Source of the DNA: Clostridia bacterium | GTDB taxonomy: Bacteria; Bacillota; Clostridia; UMGS1840 | Length of the DNA stretch: 64,000 nucleotides | NCBI GenBank assembly: GCA_017936745.1 | Contig: JAGBEY010000005.1 | Coordinates: forward strand, 1 to 64,000 | Reading direction: 5' to 3' | Shown: positions 25,053 to 32,876 of the stretch, piece after piece | Layout: every line of letters begins with the position of its first letter | How positions within the stretch are numbered: position 1 is the stretch's first letter | Translations under genes and position numbers: made by a program | Notes under the pieces: model-generated | What the model saw: only the letters and a program-made list of their open reading frames with translations | The model's database searches: none | What the model was told of the DNA's origin: nothing

Positions 25053-26336
25053 TCAATTCCTTTTGATTTCTTTGTCAATGATAGGTTTGTAGGTTTTTGG
25101 TAACAGTTCTTTTGTTTCCAAATCCAAAAACTCTATAGTTTCAGTTCCGGAAGGTGAAGAAGATTTAGATTCTCGGGAAGTTGCATTTGATATTTCATCA
25201 TAATTTTTAGAATAGCTTTCTTTGTGTTTCTGTGACAACGTATAGCAGATTGTTCCGAGGACAACGGTAACAACACCTGCTTGTGTTAGCAATAGAGGGA
25301 AGTTGATTTGCGTATATGGTTCATCGTACCAAAGTGTTTTGATAACCGTTCCTGTGTAGCGTGTCTTCTCATAGCCCGGGGCGAATGTTTTAAAGGGGAC
25401 AAAGAAGCAAAATTGTGCGATAATGTATATCAACCAAAGATAGATCAGCATGTTCTTCATGAAGTTTTTTTTATTTCGTTCTTTTTCTGCTTTTATTTTT
25501 TGCGGTGTAGGGGTTAGTTCAAAAAAAGATTTTCTTTTATAGAAGTAGCAGATGTTTAGTATGCAGTAGAGAATATAACCTAATGAAGAAATAGACGTTG
25601 ATATGATTTCATTAAACCAGGTGAGCAGTTCCGGATTGTAATTTGGATACCTCATTGCAAATAATAAATCTTCATAATTTATGAAAAACAGGAAAAGGTA
25701 TAGTACTAATATTATGCTTGACAGTGTGAGCAAATAGCCAAAGAAAGCCATGGTAAGCTTGTATGCTTTTGGAGTGGCTGATTTAATATGTACCATTACC
25801 AGAATTGCAAGAATAACGGTGCCAACATCAAAGAGTGTTGCCAAGAATTGTGTGTATTCAGAGTTTACAACAGAAGATATTAAGCTGATGACACATGCAA
25901 GTGTTGAAAAAAATGTTATCATAGGGTGAATTTTTACAAAAAATTGTAACCATTTCGTGGGATGCTGATATTTTTTTATTTTCTTGTCAAACTGATAGGT
26001 AATACTGATGTTATTTTCACCTTTATTAGATTTATTGTATTGCTTGATAAACGTAGTTGTTATAACGATGAGAAAGAGGACCGTACAAATAGGAAGAATG
26101 AAATCTGTTTTGTGACTGATCGAAGTTTGTTTGGGTGAGGTTGATATTTGAGATGTTTCATTCTGATATTTTTTATTTTCAATAGATGTTTGGTTCTTTG
26201 CCTTTGTTACAATTTCTGAATTTTTATACGGAGAATAATTTGGATTGGTATTGTTCTGGTGTTTATCTTGTTCTTTTTTTGTGAGTTCTTCCAGTATTTC
26301 GGTAATAGTTCTTTGATTAGATGATGAATTTGGCAT
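25053..26336 (-). CDS. Seven-TM lysogeny-region membrane protein, candidate superinfection exclusion
   Basis: 427 residues of no family I recognise. A hydrophilic N-terminus (1-77) is followed by seven hydrophobic segments at about 78-97, 136-157, 164-184, 194-219, 244-266, 295-316 and 347-366, then a polar Ser/Glu-rich tail. Residues 33-46 (NYSPYKNSEIVTKA) closely match residues 28-41 of the prophage's 1628-residue virion protein (NFAPYKDSEIVKKA). The gene starts 15 bp after the repressor stop and shares its transcript, so it should be made in lysogens. P22 SieA is a lysogeny-region membrane protein that blocks DNA entry. By analogy this could bind the incoming ejection machinery (inference). 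AAAGGAG precedes the start. Confidence 0.6.
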   Translation of the reverse strand: MPNSSSNQRTITEILEELTKKEQDKHQNNTNPNYSPYKNSEIVTKAKNQTSIENKKYQNETSQISTSPKQTSISHKTDFILPICTVLFLIVITTTFIKQYNKSNKGENNISITYQFDKKIKKYQHPTKWLQFFVKIHPMITFFSTLACVISLISSVVNSEYTQFLATLFDVGTVILAILVMVHIKSATPKAYKLTMAFFGYLLTLSSIILVLYLFLFFINYEDLLFAMRYPNYNPELLTWFNEIISTSISSLGYILYCILNICYFYKRKSFFELTPTPQKIKAEKERNKKNFMKNMLIYLWLIYIIAQFCFFVPFKTFAPGYEKTRYTGTVIKTLWYDEPYTQINFPLLLTQAGVVTVVLGTICYTLSQKHKESYSKNYDEISNATSRESKSSSPSGTETIEFLDLETKELLPKTYKPIIDKEIKRN

Positions 26337-26351
26337 TTTTATTGCTCCTTT

Positions 26352-26957
26352 TTAGAATTTTCCGCGGAGTTCTACTACTTTTCCGAGGATGGTGATGGGG
26401 AGAGATTCTGTTTCGGATTTGGTGTAAAATTTTACTTCGTATGCGTTGTTAAACGGAATTAAAGAAATTCCTTCCGGGTGTTTTTTTACTTGTTTGCAGG
26501 TAGCTTCATCACCGTTAATACAGACGATTGCCACGTCCCCGTTTTCGATGTCCGGCTGTTGTCTTACAATAACAACATCACCATCCTGGATACGGGGAGT
26601 CATACTGTCGCCTTTGATTTTTAGGGCGAAGTATTTATGTGTACTGTCAAATTGCTTCGGATCTAACTCTTCGTAATCTATAATATTTTCAATAGCTTCG
26701 ATAGGGATTCCTGCGGCAACGTAGCCCAGGACCGGAACTTTGATTCCATTTTTATTTTCATAATGTGTCAAGCTCTGCCCCAGTAAGTAGTCGATAGATA
26801 CGGAAAAGATTTCTGATAATTTTTTAAGCATATCATTGTCAGGCTGACTTTGCCCCGTTTCCCACATGGCAATTGTTGATCTGGAAACGCCAAGCTTATC
26901 AGCTAATTTTTGTTGGCTGATTCCTTTTTCTTTACGCAAGTATTTGATAGATTCCAT
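26352..26957 (-). CDS. CI/LexA-type phage repressor with self-cleaving peptidase domain
   Basis: 201 residues. An N-terminal XRE helix-turn-helix (about 5-60; SQQKLADKLGVSRSTIAMWE) is joined to an S24 peptidase domain. The predicted autocleavage site is Ala82-Gly83 in YVAAGIP, the nucleophile Ser118 (GDSM) and the general base Lys155 (ATCK). It should maintain lysogeny by binding the three operators upstream and be inactivated by RecA-stimulated self-cleavage after DNA damage. AGAGGTG precedes the start. The membrane protein follows in the same unit. Confidence 0.93.
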   Translation of the reverse strand: MESIKYLRKEKGISQQKLADKLGVSRSTIAMWETGQSQPDNDMLKKLSEIFSVSIDYLLGQSLTHYENKNGIKVPVLGYVAAGIPIEAIENIIDYEELDPKQFDSTHKYFALKIKGDSMTPRIQDGDVVIVRQQPDIENGDVAIVCINGDEATCKQVKKHPEGISLIPFNNAYEVKFYTKSETESLPITILGKVVELRGKF

Positions 26958-26978
26958 AAATTTATCACCTCTGATTCT

Positions 26979-27007
26979 ATTATAATGTCAATCTGCTTGA
27001 CATTCAA
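26979..27007 (-). promoter_or_regulatory. Leftward repressor promoter
   Basis: On the minus strand, TTGAAT (27002-27007), a 17-bp spacer and TATAAT (26979-26984). Operator 1 fills the spacer, so the repressor could control its own gene. Confidence 0.65.
26986..27002. promoter_or_regulatory. Repressor operator 1
   Basis: Palindrome TGTCAA-N5-TTGACA inside the leftward promoter. Confidence 0.8.
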
Positions 27008-27026
27008 GTACTTTTTGGAAAATAAT

Positions 27027-27043
27027 TGTCAAAACTATTGACA
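27027..27043. promoter_or_regulatory. Repressor operator 2
   Basis: TGTCAA-N5-TTGACA, extended by T/A on the flanks. Its right half is the -35 of the rightward early promoter. Confidence 0.8.
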
Positions 27044-27066
27044 ATATGGATAAAACGTGATATTAT
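27038..27066 (+). promoter_or_regulatory. Rightward early promoter
   Basis: TTGACA (27038-27043), a 17-bp spacer and TATTAT (27061-27066). An alternative TATAAT at 27064-27069 would need a 20-bp spacer. Operators 2 and 3 cover the -35 and the -10/start site. Confidence 0.65.
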
Positions 27067-27068
27067 AA

Positions 27069-27085
27069 TGTCAAGAATCTTGACA
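27069..27085. promoter_or_regulatory. Repressor operator 3
   Basis: TGTCAA-N5-TTGACA. Centre-to-centre spacings are 41 bp to operator 2 and a further 41 bp to operator 1. Confidence 0.8.
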
Positions 27086-27099
27086 AAGAGGTGAAAAAA

Positions 27100-27336
27100 A
27101 TGAAGATTAAGGCGTTCAGATTGTCAAAAAACATGACTCAGGAACAGTTGGCAGATGCAATCGGTGTTAAACGTTCTACGGTTGCTATGTGGGAAAGTGG
27201 CTTATCGATTCCGCAATCAGATAAACTGCCTTTGTTGGCAAAGAGTTTAGATTGCAGTATTGACGATTTGTTTGACAAAGAGAAACCCGAAGTATGTCCG
27301 GAAGATAATCAAGGAGTGTTGAAACATGAATGTTAG
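27100..27336 (+). CDS. Cro-like XRE-family DNA-binding protein
   Basis: 78 residues. An XRE helix-turn-helix (TQEQLADAIGVKRSTVAMWESG) is nearly the same as that of the repressor, as expected for a Cro counterpart that competes for the same operators. Start 27100 is preferred over the in-frame GTG at 27091 because AGAGGTG (27087-27093) would then be the ribosome site. It is the first gene of the rightward early operon. Confidence 0.85.
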   Translation: MKIKAFRLSKNMTQEQLADAIGVKRSTVAMWESGLSIPQSDKLPLLAKSLDCSIDDLFDKEKPEVCPEDNQGVLKHEC

Positions 27337-27616
27337 AATTCCGCCAATTAAGGATATCAAGAATGCGATTATTATTTATTACACCAAGCCGGAAATTGAC
27401 AATAAGGATATTTCGGAATTGTTTGGTGCGGATTTTTCGATGGGTAAGTTATCAAGGATGAGAGCACTGGTTCGACAGCAGATGAAGGAAGAACAAACGC
27501 CGTTTTTCAATGCCAATGCGGTAAATACCGATGTGGCTTATCGGGTTTGGGGATTTCCCATTGAAGAATTGGAAGCTCGATACAACAAACTGAAAAAATT
27601 AAAACTGATTGATTAG
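27326..27616 (+). CDS. Early phage protein of unknown function
   Basis: 96 residues, basic, with a helical segment (NKDISELFGADFSMGKLSRMRALVRQQM) that could be a helix-turn-helix-like motif. It overlaps the Cro-like gene by 11 bp and has AAGGAG at 27310, so it is a translated member of the early operon. I do not recognise a named family; a DNA-binding role is only a possibility. Confidence 0.6.
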   Translation: MNVRIPPIKDIKNAIIIYYTKPEIDNKDISELFGADFSMGKLSRMRALVRQQMKEEQTPFFNANAVNTDVAYRVWGFPIEELEARYNKLKKLKLID

Positions 27617-27625
27617 GTGAAAGTT

Positions 27626-27772
27626 ATGAAAACTTATGAAATTATTTTAAATGTAGAAGAACAGGAACAAGATACCTTTACTGTATGGGACGGACTTGCT
27701 GTAGTGGGCGGTTTTTTATGTCTTTTTGTACCGTTGTTGTTTTTATACTTTTTAATGTGCTACGGAGGTTGA
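27626..27772 (+). CDS. Small single-TM phage protein
   Basis: 48 residues. A short acidic N-terminus (VEEQEQD) is followed by one hydrophobic stretch (VVGGFLCLFVPLLFLYFLM). TAGGTGAAAG provides a weak ribosome site. Its last codons overlap the GGAGG that serves the next gene, suggesting coupling. It is too short for family assignment. Confidence 0.5.
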   Translation: MKTYEIILNVEEQEQDTFTVWDGLAVVGGFLCLFVPLLFLYFLMCYGG

Positions 27773-27777
27773 ATCGT

Positions 27778-28563
27778 ATGTATCATATGGAGCGGAGACT
27801 TCGGTTGTATGGGCTGGCAAACCCTGAAGAGTTATTTCCTGTAGTGAAATATGAAGAATGGCAGCAGCATGAATGCCTGCAGGGGAAATACTACATAGAA
27901 GGACAGGCAATGTCTGATGTGTATGCCCGGTACGGAAAAGAGCTTTCCAAGAGTGGCTTTCTGATGCGTGTGTCTCTAAGCAATGCTTCTGTGTGGGAAA
28001 AGAATGCAGCTACCCTTGTAATGGAATATTTTGAAGATGCGAAGGGAGTTTTTTTAGTCTTATCTTTTGTACGGTCACCGGTGATGGAACGTATTTTTCT
28101 TGAAACCGAAAAAAGCAAGCTTATTGAGCGTGATTTTAAGAGGAATGCACAGTGGATACAAATTAATCATTTTAAACCGTATTTTGTCTGGCTTCGTTAC
28201 AGCCGCAATGATTTTTCCGGAGTAAAATTCCGGAGAATGGTTGTTCGTTTTGCAGATTTTTATGATTGCAACTTTCAAAAAACATCGTGGCATGCTTGTC
28301 GGTTTCATCTTGCAATGAACGGCGGAGAGTTGTTTTGCAAATTTGTAAACTGTGATTTTACCGGAAGTACATTTCTTGGAGTTGATTTCAGCCGTTGTCA
28401 GTTTGTGAACTGTAATTTTTCGGAATGTCGGTTCCGGAATTGTAAATTTGATTATACGGTAATGAATTCGTGTTGTTTTTTTGATTTTGATATGGTACGG
28501 TGCAAAACAGAAAATTTATTTTTCTTGCAGTCTCGAGAGGTGTGTGACGATGAAACTGAATGA
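27778..28563 (+). CDS. Pentapeptide-repeat protein
   Basis: About 261 residues when started at ATG 27778, which has GGAGG at 27764; a longer frame opening at 27685 lacks a site. The N-terminal half (1-140) is an unrecognised domain. From about residue 145 to 245, runs such as ADFYDCNFQKTSW, VNCDFTGSTFLGVDFS and CNFSECRFRNCKFDY fit the A(D/N)LXX-type pentapeptide beta-helix, unusually rich in Cys and Phe. Some members of this fold mimic DNA or inhibit gyrase, others have no known role. Function here is unknown. Confidence 0.7.
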   Translation: MYHMERRLRLYGLANPEELFPVVKYEEWQQHECLQGKYYIEGQAMSDVYARYGKELSKSGFLMRVSLSNASVWEKNAATLVMEYFEDAKGVFLVLSFVRSPVMERIFLETEKSKLIERDFKRNAQWIQINHFKPYFVWLRYSRNDFSGVKFRRMVVRFADFYDCNFQKTSWHACRFHLAMNGGELFCKFVNCDFTGSTFLGVDFSRCQFVNCNFSECRFRNCKFDYTVMNSCCFFDFDMVRCKTENLFFLQSREVCDDETE

Positions 28564-28885
28564 GCGATTGATTCTACTTCGTGAATCCAGAGGCTTGAGC
28601 CGAGAGTTTCTTGCGAAACGGTTGGGATATAAAGAAAAAACCATTCGTTTGGCCGAGCAGGGAAAAATGATTACTCCTAATTTACTGGCTACATATAATA
28701 CATATTTTCGCCACGAACTTTCGGAAAATTTAGAGCTTGTCTGTGAACGGTGCCGTAAGAGATTCGTATCATATTCCGGATTAGCGCTTTATTGCAAACA
28801 TTGTACGGCTGAAGTGAAAGTTTGTGGCCGTGGAATTGCTCATCCGAAACCGCACAAGTACACAAGGTACTTTATACCAAATTAG
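28550..28885 (+). CDS. XRE helix-turn-helix protein with zinc ribbon
   Basis: About 111 residues. An N-terminal XRE motif (LRESRGLSREFLAKRLGYKEKTIRLAEQG) is followed by a Cys-pair zinc ribbon (CERC near 66 and CKHC near 85). Start 28550 is chosen for CGAGAGGTG upstream. It overlaps the pentapeptide gene by 14 bp. It is probably a phage transcription regulator; the target is unknown. Confidence 0.6.
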   Translation: MKLNERLILLRESRGLSREFLAKRLGYKEKTIRLAEQGKMITPNLLATYNTYFRHELSENLELVCERCRKRFVSYSGLALYCKHCTAEVKVCGRGIAHPKPHKYTRYFIPN

Positions 28886-28996
28886 ATGTAATAATCCCGA
28901 TTGTTGGATTGGTGCATATACATCTTTTTATTCCGACAAGTCAACTACAATTACCGCTTGGAACACACGCACACCAAAAGAAAGAGGTGATACTGA

Positions 28997-29431
28997 GTGA
29001 CAGTGATTCCGATTTCACTAAAGCAAGCAAACGAATATATAACAGAACATCACAGACACCACAAAGCTGTGCGAGGATGTAAATTCTGCATAGGGTTAGA
29101 GGTTGACAATCAAATAGTTGGTGTGGCTATCTGTGGTAGACCTGTGAGCAGACATTATGATGATGGAAGTACACTTGAAATTAACCGATTATGCACAAAC
29201 GGATACAAGAATGCTTGCAGTAAACTGTACGGTGCTTGTGTAAGAATCGCAAAGGAAATGGGGTATATAAAGGTTATAACCTACATACTTGAAAGCGAAA
29301 ACGGAGCAAGTTTGAAAGCGAGTAATTTCATCTGCGAAGGTTTTGCCGGTGGAAGGATATGGACAGGCACACGGTGTCGGGATAATGGTGTGCCAAGAGA
29401 AATGAAACAAAGGTTGGTGAAATACTTATGA
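28997..29431 (+). CDS. XF1762-like phage protein (GNAT-like fold)
   Basis: 144 residues. It resembles phage-encoded XF1762 family proteins: HHRHHKAVRGCKFCIGL near the start, VGVAICGRPVSR, LEINRLCTNG and a later SENGASLKASNF segment like acetyltransferases. No substrate is known. Its GTG start has AGAGGTG 8 bases upstream. It ends overlapping the next gene by 4 bp. Confidence 0.65.
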   Translation: MTVIPISLKQANEYITEHHRHHKAVRGCKFCIGLEVDNQIVGVAICGRPVSRHYDDGSTLEINRLCTNGYKNACSKLYGACVRIAKEMGYIKVITYILESENGASLKASNFICEGFAGGRIWTGTRCRDNGVPREMKQRLVKYL

Positions 29432-29835
29432 CAGATAACGAGATTATTGAGGCTTTTGAATATTTAGTAAAAAATGCAGATAATCATATCCCTATTACAG
29501 GAAAAATGCTTTTAGAAGATGTGCTGGGGGTTCTCAATCGTCAAAAGGAAGATAATGAGCAATATAAAAAAGTCAATATTTTAATTGCACAGCAAAGGGA
29601 TGAACGAGATAAAAATATTGCAGAACTTGAAGCAAAGATTGAGAGACTGAATGAAAAATATAGCAGAATGAAATTCAATCTTGAATCTGTACTTGCAGAA
29701 AGAGCAGACCATACCGAAGTAATCAAAGAGTTTACTTCCAGGATAGAGGGTGTGTTATCTCTCCATCCGGCGCAGGCAAAGTATTATTATGAAATAAAAA
29801 AAGAATACATAAAGGAGAATCAAAATGACCAGTGA
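29428..29835 (+). CDS. Coiled-coil early phage protein
   Basis: 135 residues, mostly charged, with a probable coiled coil at about residues 40-95 (heptad-like RDERDKNIAELEAKIERLNEKY). It overlaps its neighbours at both ends (4 bp and 11 bp). No family recognised; possibly an accessory replication or recombination protein by location. Confidence 0.55.
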   Translation: MTDNEIIEAFEYLVKNADNHIPITGKMLLEDVLGVLNRQKEDNEQYKKVNILIAQQRDERDKNIAELEAKIERLNEKYSRMKFNLESVLAERADHTEVIKEFTSRIEGVLSLHPAQAKYYYEIKKEYIKENQNDQ

Positions 29836-30196
29836 AAAATTCAATCAGATTTTAGAGGAAACTCTCTCAAAGTGCAAGAGTACCCTGGGAGTGAAGGCGA
29901 ATGAATATGCCACGTCTGACCGATTACATAATTTTAAGGTGGCAGCAGAGCTGCAGTCTTGCACGCCCATGACGGCGCTTGCCGGTATGATGGCAAGGCA
30001 CACGGTATCGGTTTATGATCTGATTGACCGTGTGGAGCACGGTGTTGAGGTTCCTTTAGAGCTTTGGGATGAAAAAATCGGGGACCATATCAACTACCTG
30101 ATTTTATTATCTGCAATGATTCAGGAAGAGTTTGAAGAGGAAAGGACGGAAAATAATGATGCTGACACAAGAAGTATTATTGGATTTAGAAAGTAA
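29825..30196 (+). CDS. Phage protein resembling the DUF1599/MazG-like group
   Basis: 123 residues. The pattern KANEYATSDRLHNFK, MTALAGMMARHTVSVYDLI and WDEKIGDHINYLILL resembles small phage proteins of the nucleotide-modification-associated (DUF1599) or MazG-like type, with acidic residues that could bind a metal. The similarity is read by eye and no reaction is assigned. AAGGAGAAT precedes the start. Confidence 0.5.
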   Translation: MTSEKFNQILEETLSKCKSTLGVKANEYATSDRLHNFKVAAELQSCTPMTALAGMMARHTVSVYDLIDRVEHGVEVPLELWDEKIGDHINYLILLSAMIQEEFEEERTENNDADTRSIIGFRK

Positions 30197-30518
30197 GCTG
30201 GAGAAAAATGCCAGACACTTGCATCAGGATGATGTAAGAATGTCACGTCTTCGGCTTCAGGGGTATCTGGACGGGCTTTCCGATATGCGGATTGAGTTAT
30301 CCCGCTATTTAAGAGAAGAAAATAACAGTGATATCGTGCAGGAAAGTGAGGTGGAAAAGGAAGGCTATAATACGGATTTGATTCGTGTTATAGTTGAGAT
30401 GCACAATGAAGTCAGAAATATGCGGAAAGAAGTAAAGGCGCTTCTTATGTTAGTAAATCAAATAAAAATTTTCGGAGGAGAAATTGATGCTAAAGAGTTT
30501 TTTGGAAAAGATGCTTGA
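30156..30518 (+). CDS. Early phage protein of unknown function
   Basis: About 120 residues, helical and charged, with a C-terminal amphipathic segment (VEMHNEVRNMRKEVKALLMLVNQIKIF) that may form a coiled coil. Start 30156 or 30159 (adjacent ATGs) is preferred over an upstream TTG. It overlaps the genes on both sides, a sign of a tightly packed operon. Confidence 0.5.
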   Translation: MMLTQEVLLDLESKLEKNARHLHQDDVRMSRLRLQGYLDGLSDMRIELSRYLREENNSDIVQESEVEKEGYNTDLIRVIVEMHNEVRNMRKEVKALLMLVNQIKIFGGEIDAKEFFGKDA

Positions 30519-31191
30519 TATGGGGAAGGAATCAGCTTCCCCCGTTGAGATTGGCGGTAGAAATTATACTGCCGCAAATTTAAAACCCATTTTGGAACCG
30601 ATTGCAGAGCCATTACATACCAGTGGTTTACGCAGTATTGTGGATTACATCAAACATGAAATTGATTCTTCTGATTTTCAGGTGATTCATATTGCCAATG
30701 AAAGCCGTGTTGATGTTTATTCTGAACTGAATGACGATAAGCGCAGAGAGCATTTTCTTTGTTGTTCTTATCCTGAAGAGCCGTTTCGGTTCGGACGGTT
30801 TATGCCATACAGTGAATTTATTATTGCGCTGCAATCTAAGTTTGTGCCGGATGATAATGTAACAACCTTGCTTTCCTACGTGGGAAATATCCGGGAAGAA
30901 TCTGCAGCAGAATTCAAGGACGACGGAGTTAGCCAGACAGTGGTATGTAAGACCGGAATTGCACGACTGGAGAATGTGACTTTGCCCAATCGAATTAAGC
31001 TTCGTCCGTACCGTACTTTCTCGGAAGTGGAACAGCCTGCCAGTGAATTTGTTTTCCGTATCGGAAAGAATTCGGACTGTGCTTTGTTTGAAGCGGATGG
31101 AGGTGCCTGGAAGCGGGAAGCAGTTAAGAATATTAAAAATTATCTGGATTTTGAACTTTCAGACGATGAATTTCACATTATTTTAGAATAA
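30487..31191 (+). CDS. DUF2303 / YfdQ-like phage protein
   Basis: 234 residues. The C-terminal block PNRIKLRPYRTFSEVEQP, FVFRIG and ALFEADGGAWKREA matches the DUF2303 (YfdQ) pattern seen in many temperate phages next to recombination or replication genes. Function is unknown. GGAGGAG lies 7 bases before the ATG at 30487. Confidence 0.75.
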   Translation: MLKSFLEKMLDMGKESASPVEIGGRNYTAANLKPILEPIAEPLHTSGLRSIVDYIKHEIDSSDFQVIHIANESRVDVYSELNDDKRREHFLCCSYPEEPFRFGRFMPYSEFIIALQSKFVPDDNVTTLLSYVGNIREESAAEFKDDGVSQTVVCKTGIARLENVTLPNRIKLRPYRTFSEVEQPASEFVFRIGKNSDCALFEADGGAWKREAVKNIKNYLDFELSDDEFHIILE

Positions 31192-31204
31192 GGAGAATTT
31201 ACTT

Positions 31205-31564
31205 ATGAACAATCAGAATTTAACATTATCCAGCATTGCAAAGGGTGCAATCAATGAACGCTTTTCAGAAGAATTATCCAAAGTGATAAAAAACATTGAA
31301 GATCCTAATACCGATGCGACAGCAAAGAGAAAAATTACCATTACGGTGGTGCTTTCTCCCAATGCTACCAGAGATATTGTCAGTGCGAAATTTGATACCA
31401 AGTCAACACTTGCCCCCAGTTATTCTATCGGGACCAATATGTTTGTGGGGCGGGAAGGTGACAAGACGGTTTGTTTTGAAATTGGAAACGACGTGTCTCC
31501 CAACCAGGTTGTGATAGATCAAACCGGAGCTGTGCAGGAACCGCCCAAATTTGCGGTAAATTAA
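31205..31564 (+). CDS. Phage protein annotated in relatives as replication terminator protein
   Basis: 119 residues. The order LSSIAKGAINERFSEELSKVIKNI, NTDATAKRKITITVVL and STLAPSYSIGTN resembles short phage proteins usually found next to DUF2303 proteins and labelled replication terminator protein. That label is historical and not evidence of terminator activity. It lies 1 bp ahead of the helicase gene. Confidence 0.6.
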   Translation: MNNQNLTLSSIAKGAINERFSEELSKVIKNIEDPNTDATAKRKITITVVLSPNATRDIVSAKFDTKSTLAPSYSIGTNMFVGREGDKTVCFEIGNDVSPNQVVIDQTGAVQEPPKFAVN

Positions 31565-31565
31565 A

Positions 31566-32873
31566 ATGGTAGAGCGAGATTTACCCCATCATTTTGAGGC
31601 AGAAATCAGTGTAATTGGCAGTATTCTAATTGATAACAGAGTGCTGCCAAAAGCACTCGAACTGATATCCAGTGAAGATTTTTATGATGTGAAGAACAGA
31701 AAGCTTTACGAGATATGTGAAAAACTGTTTTCTGACGGTGTTCCTGTGGACGTGGTAACGGTTCACGATGCACTTCAAAAAGAAGGGATTTTTGAAGAAA
31801 TCGGAAAGGAATACATCAAAACCGCGATTGATAGCGTGCCCGGAACGGAGAATGTATTGCACTATGCCAATATTGTGAAAGAAAGATCTTTTCTCCGGAG
31901 TCTGATTGCGGTTTGTGATAAAGTATCAGACGGATGTTATGATTGCAAGAGTGACATCGGGGATACCTGTGTCTCGGAAATTTACGATGTGATGCTGAAG
32001 CATAAAAAATCAGATGCCAAGCCATTCAAAAAGCTGATCTATGAATCTTATAATGAAATGGCCATGATGGTGAACCAGAAAAAAGCGTTCACCGGGTTGG
32101 CTACAGGATTTTATGAACTGGATAAAAGACTTTCCGGAATGCAGAACTCAGATTTGATTCTGATTGCGGCACGACCTGCCATGGGCAAGACTGCTCTGGC
32201 ACTGAATATTGCATCAAATGTTGCATTTTATAAGAAAAAGCCGGTTCTTATTTTTTCTTTGGAAATGAGCAAGGAACAGCTTACCAAACGTGTGATTTCT
32301 TATGAATCGGGGATTGACAGCCGCAGCATCCGGAATGCCAATATTACTGAACGGGAGTTTTCCCGTTTTGTGGACTCTATGGATGCACTTGCCGGAGCTC
32401 CCATTTATGTGGATGATAATGCATCGGTAACGGTATCGGGGATTTTTTCCAAGGCGAAAAGGATGAAGCTGGAACATGATATCGGGCTGGTTGTTGTAGA
32501 TTATCTTCAGCTGATGAATGGACGAAAAAGTGAAAACCGTCAGGTTGAGATTGCAGAAATCAGCCGTTCCTTAAAAATTCTCGCAAAAGAACTGAATGTT
32601 CCCGTGATTGCGGTATCACAGTTATCCCGTGCTCCTGAGTCCAGGGCAGATGCGAGACCTGTGCTTTCTGATTTAAGAGAATCCGGTGCCATTGAACAGG
32701 ATGCAGATGTGGTAATGTTTTTATATCGGGACGAATATTACCGCAGCGATTCCAAAGAACCCGGTATTTGCGAGGTGATTATTGCCAAGCACCGTGCCGG
32801 TGAGACAGGAAGCTTCAAGCTGGGATTTTTAGGACGGTACACCGGGTTTTATAATTTGGACAAGGGGGTGTAG
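31566..32873 (+). CDS. dnaB: Replicative DNA helicase
   Basis: 435 residues. It has a DnaB N-terminal helical domain (about 1-100) and a RecA-like ATPase domain with Walker A ARPAMGKTALALN (near residue 203), Walker B VVVDYLQLM and the later SQLSR and RESGAIEQDADVV motifs. It unwinds DNA at the phage replication fork. The loader-like protein and DnaD-like protein immediately follow. Confidence 0.95.
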   Translation: MVERDLPHHFEAEISVIGSILIDNRVLPKALELISSEDFYDVKNRKLYEICEKLFSDGVPVDVVTVHDALQKEGIFEEIGKEYIKTAIDSVPGTENVLHYANIVKERSFLRSLIAVCDKVSDGCYDCKSDIGDTCVSEIYDVMLKHKKSDAKPFKKLIYESYNEMAMMVNQKKAFTGLATGFYELDKRLSGMQNSDLILIAARPAMGKTALALNIASNVAFYKKKPVLIFSLEMSKEQLTKRVISYESGIDSRSIRNANITEREFSRFVDSMDALAGAPIYVDDNASVTVSGIFSKAKRMKLEHDIGLVVVDYLQLMNGRKSENRQVEIAEISRSLKILAKELNVPVIAVSQLSRAPESRADARPVLSDLRESGAIEQDADVVMFLYRDEYYRSDSKEPGICEVIIAKHRAGETGSFKLGFLGRYTGFYNLDKGV

Positions 32874-32876
32874 TAA

